Of a DNA stretch of 64,000 bases, positions 41,289 to 48,736 are shown piece after piece. Source of the stretch: Cedecea selenatireducens (GTDB taxonomy: Bacteria; Pseudomonadota; Gammaproteobacteria; Enterobacterales; Enterobacteriaceae); NCBI RefSeq assembly GCF_042138895.1, contig NZ_JBHIKW010000010.1, positions 62,001 to 126,000 on the forward strand, written 5' to 3'. Made by a program: the position numbers and the translations under genes. Numbering within the stretch: the stretch's first letter is position 1; the number at the start of each line of letters is the position of its first letter. The notes under the pieces are model-generated. The model was not told where the DNA came from, searched no databases, and saw only the letters and a program-made list of their open reading frames with translations.

Positions 41289-43751
41289 TTATTCTTCGCA
41301 GGGAAGCAGTAACATATTTTGCGGATTGATATAGGCTGGTAATACAATGGTGCAGTGCGTAGCGCCATTCCATTTGGCCGTCAATGCCTGGTTGGCAGTG
41401 ATGCCTGATAACCAGGTCAGTCCGTTGTCACCCACAATGCCCAATTCGACACCGTTTTTGTTTAGCACGCTGGTGCCAAAGGGCACGGGGCTGCCATCTC
41501 TCAGGCGCAGCGTTGCGGCGAGCTTGAGCCCCTTAATCACGTTTATGCTCTTGAAGCCAATGGCGCCATTTGTCAAAACTTGCTCTGCCACTGGAGAGCC
41601 AATGACTTCTATATCCTCAGGCAAGCGGGTGACATCAACCTCACTTCTTACCCGTGAATAGCTGCTCACACCGGCCTGCACGGCAATACCCATGCCGTTT
41701 GTAACCAGGTTTCTCCCCAGCGGGACATCGGCGATACCATCGGTGCCTATCATCACACGCGTTGCGCCGCGGTTACCCGAGGGATGCATTGCGACGCCTT
41801 TTGTCGTGGCGGTGATTCCCCCGTTTATATTCATGCCAGCGGAGGTATAGTTGTCTTCTTTCCAGCTAACGTTGGCTGACATATTCGCGAGTGAGCCATT
41901 GTGGTAATAAAATCCATTTACCAGGCCTTTGGCACCGTTATTCTTAGGCTTGTCGATACCGGTTTGTAAGCGATAACTATCGCCATTGTGAAGTTGCTGA
42001 TACCACCCGGCGAGCTGGTTAATATTGTTTCTCGATATACTATTGCTATAGCTGACTGTGCCATTACCCAGAGGAATGCTCAGGTTGAGGTACACCATGT
42101 CATCCTGGCTGCGGTAATAATTGTTTCTTACGGCCGACAGGCTGAAAGTAATATTTTTCCATTCATGAAAATCAATATATTTGCTGAGGTTTAACGAGTA
42201 GCTATCATTGTTCCCTCCAGCCCAATAGGTCTTGTGTAAGAAATTGGCGCTCAGTGACATTTTTTGTTCGCTGAAGTTTTTCGTTAAGCTCACGCTGTAC
42301 TGGCTGCGATCCCGGCGGCTGTCATCCCAGTCATTTTTATTGTTGATATAATCTGACATGCTGAAGAAATCGGAGTCCGAATACTGGATCCCTGAAACCG
42401 TGAACGTGCTATTTAACTGTTCAAAGTTTTTATAATACTTAAGTCGGTATGACTCACCCTTGTGACTGCTATTTTTAAAGGTTGTCTCTGCGTGCGTGAT
42501 ATCAGCGGATACAACACCTGCAATGCCTAAGCTTCGGGCTACGCCCAGCGCCGCACTTTTATAATCACCTGAGAGTATTGCTCCCGCGTAGGTGGACCAT
42601 TCCCCCGACAGGCCACGAGACATTTCTGAGGTCACAAACAGCTCACCGCTGGTGTGGCGATGTCGGTCTTCCGGCCTGCCTAATGCCAGTTTGTATTGCG
42701 TCTGCCCGGGCCGGGTCAGATAAGGCAGAGACGACGCCATGACCTGGTAATGCTGCGTGGAACCGTCCTGTTCTTTAATATCCACATCCAGCAGGCCTGA
42801 CGTGGAGGTACTAAGCTGCTGGATGGTGAAAGGGCCTTCCGCGACAACCGTTTCATAGATAACGCGCCCTTGCTGGCTAACGGTTACGGTTGCATTGGTG
42901 CGCGCGATGCCGTTGACCTCCGGCGCGTAGCCACGCAGAGCCGGCGGGAGTTGTTTCTGGTCGCTGGCCAGCGACACGCCCCTGTAGCGCCAGGAGTCAA
43001 AAATGTCTGAGGTGAGATTATCTTCACCCAGCATCAATGCTGACTGAATCTCAGGTAATGCCCGGTACGCATAAAAACGATCCCAGTCAAAAGTCTGCCG
43101 GGTGCTCCGTTTATGGCCTGTTAAATGGCTGTAGTTTCCCTGATAGTCTCCCCTGAAGCGCCAGGCACCGGCGTTGAAGCCGAGAGTACCGTTGGTACTG
43201 GCAGTTTGAGATTGCGACCTGCCCTGATTTTTCCCCGTATTCAGATTCATGTTGTAATCCAGAATCATGCCGGTCAGGCCATTGTCCCAGTAAGCAGGCG
43301 GCAGCCAGTTTGCATCGTGGTACTCAAGCATCTGAGGCGCGATGGAGAGGGAGAGTGATTCTTTAGAGAGATCGCCTTTAACAACGGCACCTTCCAGCGC
43401 GTCCAGGTTGTAACACCCGTCAAACTGATGGCTTAAGACCCGATCTTTATATTCTTTTCGCAGCCCCAGTTTTTCCACAAGTTCTCGGGTAAGGCAGGCT
43501 TCGGTATTATCTTTTAGAGCAACAAAATTAATAACTGCATTTTCGGTAAGAATGGTTTTATTTAAATAAATATCGAATGAATAAGTGCCAGGCATAATAA
43601 AGCCAGCATTGGAAAACATCGAAATATCAATGTTTTTCTTATCGTTGGCGTTCAGCAGATCGGTGTTGAACTCTACGGCATGCGCATCAATGCAGAAAAG
43701 TGCCAGAGAGAGGACCAGGATATGATTATTTTTCATCAGGAATTTATTCAA
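41289..43751 (-). CDS. Fimbrial outer-membrane usher
   Basis: The usher is the outer-membrane pore that assembles and secretes the pilus. The product (820 residues from TTG, 815 from ATG) has a signal peptide ending CIDAHA. The N-terminal domain begins VEFNTDLLNANDKKNIDISM, a FimD/PapC-type start. The plug and barrel follow, and C-terminal domains end with a disulfide pair (THCTIVLPAYINPQNMLLLPC). The TTG at 43751 is preferred because AGGGGA lies seven bases upstream, while the ATG five codons later has no site. That ribosome site lies in the 3' arm of the hairpin between pilin and usher. Confidence 0.93.
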   Translation of the reverse strand: MNKFLMKNNHILVLSLALFCIDAHAVEFNTDLLNANDKKNIDISMFSNAGFIMPGTYSFDIYLNKTILTENAVINFVALKDNTEACLTRELVEKLGLRKEYKDRVLSHQFDGCYNLDALEGAVVKGDLSKESLSLSIAPQMLEYHDANWLPPAYWDNGLTGMILDYNMNLNTGKNQGRSQSQTASTNGTLGFNAGAWRFRGDYQGNYSHLTGHKRSTRQTFDWDRFYAYRALPEIQSALMLGEDNLTSDIFDSWRYRGVSLASDQKQLPPALRGYAPEVNGIARTNATVTVSQQGRVIYETVVAEGPFTIQQLSTSTSGLLDVDIKEQDGSTQHYQVMASSLPYLTRPGQTQYKLALGRPEDRHRHTSGELFVTSEMSRGLSGEWSTYAGAILSGDYKSAALGVARSLGIAGVVSADITHAETTFKNSSHKGESYRLKYYKNFEQLNSTFTVSGIQYSDSDFFSMSDYINNKNDWDDSRRDRSQYSVSLTKNFSEQKMSLSANFLHKTYWAGGNNDSYSLNLSKYIDFHEWKNITFSLSAVRNNYYRSQDDMVYLNLSIPLGNGTVSYSNSISRNNINQLAGWYQQLHNGDSYRLQTGIDKPKNNGAKGLVNGFYYHNGSLANMSANVSWKEDNYTSAGMNINGGITATTKGVAMHPSGNRGATRVMIGTDGIADVPLGRNLVTNGMGIAVQAGVSSYSRVRSEVDVTRLPEDIEVIGSPVAEQVLTNGAIGFKSINVIKGLKLAATLRLRDGSPVPFGTSVLNKNGVELGIVGDNGLTWLSGITANQALTAKWNGATHCTIVLPAYINPQNMLLLPCEE

Positions 43752-43789
43752 AAAGCATCCCCTGCAATATAGATCTGCAGAGGATGCTT
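43747..43789 (-). terminator. Attenuator hairpin between pilin and usher genes
   Basis: In the mRNA AAGCAUCCUCUGCA pairs with UGCAGGGGAUGCUU along 14 pairs (one G-U) and is followed by UUUUU. This is an intrinsic-terminator shape that should cut most transcripts after the pilin, giving excess major subunit. The 3' arm holds the AGGGGA ribosome site of the usher. Confidence 0.85.
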
Positions 43790-43793
43790 ATTA

Positions 43794-44333
43794 TTACTCG
43801 TACGCTAAAGTGAAGTTGGTAATAGCGACAAAATCACCAGTCGTGATTGCAGCTGCTGAACCCGGCAGTTTTGCCAGGTATGCGTTATAGTTCAGCGTAT
43901 TGCTACCTGGGGTAATGGAATGTGCGTTAGTCGGTGTAGCGCCCCATTTAACATCAGTGTTCTGCCAGTCAACCATGGTCACGCCAACGCCATCAACGCC
44001 GGAAACATTGAGGTAGGTTTCGTCGGTTACCTGCTGGCCGCTAAAGGTCACTTTGACAGAGTCATCATCGCCATTTCCTGAAAGCGTGCAGTCTTTCAGC
44101 TCAATCAGTACTTCTTCAGGACCCGATTTTGCATCTGTGCTATTTAAATAAGATGCAGAAACCTGGCCAAAGTTAACTTCCTGAGTCGTTTTATCCGGGT
44201 CAATAGAGCATGGGGACTCAATAATGCTACCAATGAAACGAATTTGTCCCTGTCCCTGATCGGCTGCCATTGCACCAGTCGATGCCATGAAAAGACCAAC
44301 CATTGATGAAACCATTAATTTTTTATAAGCCAT
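43794..44333 (-). CDS. Major fimbrial subunit (type 1-like pilin)
   Basis: The 179-residue precursor has a signal peptide ending GAMA-ADQGQG. The donor strand is GQIRFIGSIIESPCSID, with the first cysteine of the pilin disulfide; the second is in LIELKDCTLSG. The C-terminal strand ITTGDFVAITNFTLAYE has the penultimate tyrosine of chaperone-usher pilins. An AAGGAG site precedes the ATG. It is the first gene of the fimbrial operon and should form the pilus shaft. Confidence 0.93.
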   Translation of the reverse strand: MAYKKLMVSSMVGLFMASTGAMAADQGQGQIRFIGSIIESPCSIDPDKTTQEVNFGQVSASYLNSTDAKSGPEEVLIELKDCTLSGNGDDDSVKVTFSGQQVTDETYLNVSGVDGVGVTMVDWQNTDVKWGATPTNAHSITPGSNTLNYNAYLAKLPGSAAAITTGDFVAITNFTLAYE

Positions 44334-44763
44334 TACTATTCTCCTTGTGCCTATTTATTTTTATAGGACGCAATATCCAATTACGTCCCGGCACTGATAG
44401 TAATTATTTTTTGTAGTCTATTGAGGGGGAATGTCTGATGTTGCGGTTTTTTAGTTTCTAACTTCAAGTTTTGCGATTTTGCTTGCGCTTTATCGATATT
44501 TTATTTTTTGTTTTAATTGTTTTTTGGAATAAAATTCCATTGATTTGGGTGGTCGCGATTGATTGATTTGGTATTTTATACTTTGCTATATCAGTAAATA
44601 ATCAATTAAGTTACATAACCGGATCGCGAAATACTGATAATTAGTTATTTCATTCACAATAGGGGAGAATTTTCAGGGCGAATATTCCGAATAGGAAATT
44701 TAACTTCCGGGTGGGCGCAATAGGCTGGCAGTATTTGGGATTTAATATCTTGATCTTGAATAT
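44334..44763 (-). promoter_or_regulatory. Fimbrial promoter region with two GATC sites
   Basis: Over 400 very AT-rich bases precede the pilin gene, ending at the gorA terminator. GATC occurs at 44622-44625 and 44752-44755, 130 bases apart. This recalls the paired Dam sites (102 bases apart) of the pap switch, and a PapI-like gene is present at the other end of the island. The exact promoter and Lrp sites were not identified. Confidence 0.5.
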
Positions 44764-44790
44764 AAAAAAGGCCAGAAAGAATCTGGCCTT
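44764..44790 (-). terminator. Rho-independent terminator of gorA
   Basis: AAGGCCAGA pairs with TCTGGCCTT, followed on the minus strand by TTTTTT. It separates gorA from the fimbrial promoter region on the same strand. Confidence 0.85.
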
Positions 44791-44835
44791 ATTGTTATTG
44801 CCCCGAATAAATGGGGCAGCGGAAGTTTTTCCGCA

Positions 44836-46188
44836 TTAACGCATGGTGACAAACTCTTCCGCCGCGGTCGGGTGGATAGCCACGGTGTTGTCGAAGTCTT
44901 TCTTTGTCGCGCCCATTTTCAGCGCCACGGCGAAGCCCTGCAGGATTTCGTCCATGCCGAAGCCGATGCCGTGAATCCCGACAATTTTCTCGTCCGGGCC
45001 CGCGCAGACCAGCTTCATGCGGCACGGCTGGCGGTGAGAGGTTACGGCGGTGTACATAGCGGTGAAGGAGGATTTGTAGACCTTCACGTTGTCATCGCCG
45101 TACTGCTCGCGCGCCTGTGGTTCGGTCAGGCCCACGGTGCCGATTGGCGGGTGGCTGAACACCACGGTTGGCACGTTGCTGTAGTCCAGGTGCTCGTCCG
45201 GTTTGTTGTTAAACAGGCGCTCGGACAGGCGACGGCCGGCGGCGACCGCGACAGGCGTCAGCTCAACCGCGCCGGTGTTATCACCTACCGCATAGATGCC
45301 AGCCACGTTGGTGTTCTGGAACTTATCGACCTTGATATAACCTTTTTCGTCCAGCTCGACGCCGGTTACCTGCAGGTTGAAGTTGTCGTTAGCCGGTTCA
45401 CGGCCAATTGCCCAAATCAGGGTATCGACGGTTTCAGAGCGGCCATCTTCCAGCTCCAGCGTCAGGCTACCGTCTGCGTTTTTCACTACCGCTTTCGGAA
45501 TCGCGTTGGTGTGCAGGGTTGGGCCTTCTGCTTCAATCACTTCCAGCAGCGTTTCAACGATCAGCGGATCGAAGGTGCGCAGCGGCGCGTGTTTGCGCAC
45601 GAACAGGTGCGTTTCAGAGCCCAGCGCGTTAATCACGCCCGCGATTTCCACCGCGATATAGCCCGCGCCGACAACCGCCACGCGTTTTGGCAGGCCCGGC
45701 AGCTCGAAGAAGCCGTCGGAGTCAATGCCGTATTCTGCGCCGGGGATGTTCGGGTGGCTTGGACGACCGCCGGTGGCGATCAGAATATGGTCCGCGGTGA
45801 TGGTTTCGCCGTTAACTTCCACGGTGTGCGCATCCACAAACTTCGCAAAGCCGCGAATCACGTCAACGTTGTTCTTGCCCAATACGTTGTCGTACGAGGT
45901 GTGAATGCGGTCGATATAGGCGGTACGGCTGGCGATCAGCTTGTCCCAGTCGAAATGGTTCAGCGTGGTGTCAAAGCCGTAGTCCGGGCCGTAGTTGTGA
46001 ATCGCTTCGGCGATTTGCGCCGCATGCCACATCACTTTTTTAGGCACGCAGCCAACGTTGACGCAGGTGCCGCCCAGATCTTTCGCCTCAATCAGTGCGC
46101 ACTTCTGCCCATACATTGCCGCACGGTTGATCGAGGCGATACCGCCGCTGCCGCCGCCAATGGCGAGGTAGTCATAATGTCTGGTCAT
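44836..46188 (-). CDS. gorA: Glutathione-disulfide reductase
   Basis: GorA reduces glutathione disulfide with NADPH in the cytosol. The 450-residue product has the E. coli length. It shows the FAD-binding IGGGSGGIAS at the start, the redox pair in GGTCVNVGCVPKK, the NADPH-binding AVVGAGYIAVEIAG, and the C-terminal HPTAAEEFVTMR with the active histidine and glutamate. It is the first conserved gene past the fimbrial island, followed upstream by rlmJ on the same strand, as in E. coli. Confidence 0.97.
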   Translation of the reverse strand: MTRHYDYLAIGGGSGGIASINRAAMYGQKCALIEAKDLGGTCVNVGCVPKKVMWHAAQIAEAIHNYGPDYGFDTTLNHFDWDKLIASRTAYIDRIHTSYDNVLGKNNVDVIRGFAKFVDAHTVEVNGETITADHILIATGGRPSHPNIPGAEYGIDSDGFFELPGLPKRVAVVGAGYIAVEIAGVINALGSETHLFVRKHAPLRTFDPLIVETLLEVIEAEGPTLHTNAIPKAVVKNADGSLTLELEDGRSETVDTLIWAIGREPANDNFNLQVTGVELDEKGYIKVDKFQNTNVAGIYAVGDNTGAVELTPVAVAAGRRLSERLFNNKPDEHLDYSNVPTVVFSHPPIGTVGLTEPQAREQYGDDNVKVYKSSFTAMYTAVTSHRQPCRMKLVCAGPDEKIVGIHGIGFGMDEILQGFAVALKMGATKKDFDNTVAIHPTAAEEFVTMR

Positions 46189-46274
46189 GATGTTTCCCTT
46201 TTGAGTCGAAAATAAGGCGCGATTGTAGCGCGCCGGGGTAAAGGTTCTACCGATTGTTGTAAAAGGAACCGCCG

Positions 46275-47117
46275 TTATTCAGGCACAATCCAGCTCAACG
46301 TGGTCGAGCCGGTGCCCGTTGGCACCAGCTTTTTATGCAGCCACGGCAGCACGTTGGTCATCTGCTGTTCCAGCTTCCACGGCGGGTTGATCACAATCAT
46401 GCCGGACGCCGTCATGCCGCGCTGGTCGCTGTCCGGACGAACCGCCAGCTCGATCTGCAGGATGCGGCGGATGCCGGTCTCTTCCAGGTCACGGACCATG
46501 CGTTTGATTTGCTGGCGCAGCACCACCGGGTACCACAGCGCATAGGTGCCTGTCGCAAAACGTTTGTAGCCTTCAGCAATCCCTTTCACCACGTCCTGAT
46601 AGTCGGTTTTGATCTCATACGGTGGGTCGATGAGGATCAGGCCGCGACGGGAAACCGGCGGCAGCTTCGCTTTCAGCTGCTGGTAGCCGTCGGCGCGTTC
46701 AACGCGGGCGCGATCGTCTTTCTGGAACTCAGAGCGCAGCAGCGGGAAATCAGACGGATGCAGTTCGGTGAGCTGCAGGCTGTCCTGCTCGCGCAGCAGG
46801 TGGCGGGCAATCAGCGGAGAGCCTGGGTAATAACGCAGTTTGCCGCTGCGGTTCAGGTGATTCACCGCGCCAATGTAGGCTTCCAGCTCGGCAGGTAAAT
46901 CGTCCTGCTGCCAGATGCGGGCGATACCTTCCAGATACTCGCCTGTACGCTCCGCATGCTCGCTGCTTAGCTGGTAACGACCGGCGCCTGCGTGGGTGTC
47001 GAGATAGAGAAACGGTTTCTCCTTCTCTTTGAGCGATTCAATAATCAGGCTTTGAACGGTGTGTTTCAGTACGTCGGCATGGTTACCGGCGTGAAAGCTG
47101 TGGCGATAGCTGAGCAT
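46275..47117 (-). CDS. rlmJ: 23S rRNA (adenine2030-N6)-methyltransferase RlmJ
   Basis: RlmJ methylates A2030 of 23S rRNA using S-adenosylmethionine. The 280-residue product matches E. coli RlmJ: MLSYRHSFHAGNHADVLKH at the start, the catalytic DPPY motif in LILIDPPYEIKTDY (about residue 164), and DTHAGAGRY for cofactor binding. It is transcribed away from the acid phosphatase gene and toward gorA, the arrangement seen in E. coli for rlmJ-gorA. Confidence 0.96.
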   Translation of the reverse strand: MLSYRHSFHAGNHADVLKHTVQSLIIESLKEKEKPFLYLDTHAGAGRYQLSSEHAERTGEYLEGIARIWQQDDLPAELEAYIGAVNHLNRSGKLRYYPGSPLIARHLLREQDSLQLTELHPSDFPLLRSEFQKDDRARVERADGYQQLKAKLPPVSRRGLILIDPPYEIKTDYQDVVKGIAEGYKRFATGTYALWYPVVLRQQIKRMVRDLEETGIRRILQIELAVRPDSDQRGMTASGMIVINPPWKLEQQMTNVLPWLHKKLVPTGTGSTTLSWIVPE

Positions 47118-47312
47118 GGGGGATGGTGTTCCGCAAATAAGAAAACAAATTTCCCACAGTTTACCGCAGATTGCGGCGGATTACCGCCCGGGCGCGGGGC
47201 TGTTTCAATCAGGTCGAAAACGTTTCAAAACATAAATGTGTCATAAAAGCGTCAAATTCCCAGGATAGCGTCGCAGCCAGGCAAGGTAATCGTTTGAATA
47301 AAAGGAAAAATA

Positions 47313-48584
47313 ATGAAACTCCGTATTTCTATGCTGGCAGCAGCGCTGGCCGTGGCTATGCCCGCGCTGGCGAAGGATGTGTCTCTCCCTCAGGCCGCGG
47401 CGATAGCCAATACCGTGACTCCGGCGAACAGCAGCCAGGCGTTTGATGATCTTGAAACGCAGTCCCTGGCGGCGCTCCGCACTGCCCTGAAAGGCGATGC
47501 GGATAAGCTGACCCGCGACCAGCTGGATAAAGCCAAACAGAGCAAAAAGCTGGCGGATACCGCGTGGCTGAAGGCCAGCGGCTATGACTTCCAGACCAAA
47601 GCCAACCAGAAAGCGGGCATCGAGCTGCTTTCCGCGTTCAGCCAACTGCCCGACTCCGTGATTAAGCCGAACCTTGAAACGGTCACCAGCATCAACCTGA
47701 ACGCCGTGCAGGCCTCCCGCCATCAGGCGCTGGCGGATGCAGAGGGCATTAACTATCTCTATTTCCTGAGCGACGCGATGGGGCCACGCCTGGGCAAAGC
47801 CTTCCTGGCTGCCTACGATAAAGGCGAGCTGAGCAAGGCCGCAGCGCTGATTAAAGCCTCTGAAGTCAGCACCAGCGCGGCGAAGAAGCACTTCAACAAC
47901 CCGCGTCCGTTCCTGATCCAGGGCAACACCATCCATCTCGTGCCGGACGATGTGGTGGTGAAAGATAACAAGCCGTACACCGCAGACGGCGGCTCCTTCC
48001 CGAGCGGCCACACCAACACGGGTTACACCGACGCGTTGCTGATGGCCGAAATGGTGCCGGAGCGTTTTGAGGCCCTGGTTGAACGCGGCGCGCGCTACGG
48101 TTACTCGCGCATTGTGCTGGGCGTGCATTACCCGCTGGACGTGATGGGTTCCCGCATGGTGGCGCAGCGTAACGTGGCTAACTACCTGAACGACCCGAAA
48201 TACCGCGCGTTGTTTAACGAAGCTCGCGATCAGCTGCGTACCGCGCTGGAAAAAGAGTGCGGCACCACTTTGGCTGAATGTGCGAAATCTTCCGCGAAAG
48301 ACGATCCGTATCGTGCGCCAGCGATGAAAGAACTTTACCGCTTCACCATGACCTACGACCTGCCGCAGCAGAAGGGCGAGAAGCAGGTTCTGAAGGTGCC
48401 ACAAGGGGCGGAAGTCCTGCTGGAAGCTGCGCTGCCTAAGCTTTCCGCCGCACAGCGCCGCGATCTGATGGTGAAAACGGCGTTACCTGCGGGCTACCCG
48501 CTGTCCGGCACGACGGCGGACCAGCAGTTCTGGCAGCGCCTGAACCTGCCTGCGGCCTACGCCATGGCGCAGAAATCCCACTGA
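47313..48584 (+). CDS. Periplasmic class A-type (PAP2) acid phosphatase
   Basis: The 423-residue precursor has a signal peptide (MKLRISMLAAALAVAMPALA) and the three-part PAP2/vanadium-haloperoxidase signature. This is K-x6-RP in KKHFNNPRP, PSGH in GGSFPSGHTNTGY, and SR-x5-H-x3-D in SRIVLGVHYPLDV. It is expected to be a periplasmic non-specific acid phosphatase. It is much longer than PhoN or PhoC (about 250) because of an extra helical N-terminal part and a C-terminal extension of roughly 120 residues of unknown role. It is a single gene, divergent from rlmJ and upstream of prlC. Confidence 0.88.
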   Translation: MKLRISMLAAALAVAMPALAKDVSLPQAAAIANTVTPANSSQAFDDLETQSLAALRTALKGDADKLTRDQLDKAKQSKKLADTAWLKASGYDFQTKANQKAGIELLSAFSQLPDSVIKPNLETVTSINLNAVQASRHQALADAEGINYLYFLSDAMGPRLGKAFLAAYDKGELSKAAALIKASEVSTSAAKKHFNNPRPFLIQGNTIHLVPDDVVVKDNKPYTADGGSFPSGHTNTGYTDALLMAEMVPERFEALVERGARYGYSRIVLGVHYPLDVMGSRMVAQRNVANYLNDPKYRALFNEARDQLRTALEKECGTTLAECAKSSAKDDPYRAPAMKELYRFTMTYDLPQQKGEKQVLKVPQGAEVLLEAALPKLSAAQRRDLMVKTALPAGYPLSGTTADQQFWQRLNLPAAYAMAQKSH

Positions 48585-48644
48585 TTCACCTTTCGGGGCG
48601 GCGTCTGCTGCCCCTTTCCTGGCGAGCTAAGCGCAACGTCCGGG

Positions 48645-48671
48645 ATTGAAATTCGCTACACTTAACCCCAT
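48645..48671 (+). promoter_or_regulatory. Probable sigma-32 promoter of prlC
   Basis: ATTGAA (48645-48650) and CCCCAT (48666-48671) are spaced by 15 bases, fitting the heat-shock consensus CTTGAA/CCCCAT. E. coli prlC is known to be heat-shock induced. Confidence 0.6.
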
Positions 48672-48736
48672 GCTAGATCCCATGCACAAAGCGCCGCTTG
48701 AGCGCTTCTCTCTCCCTTTTAATCAGGAACGCGCTT

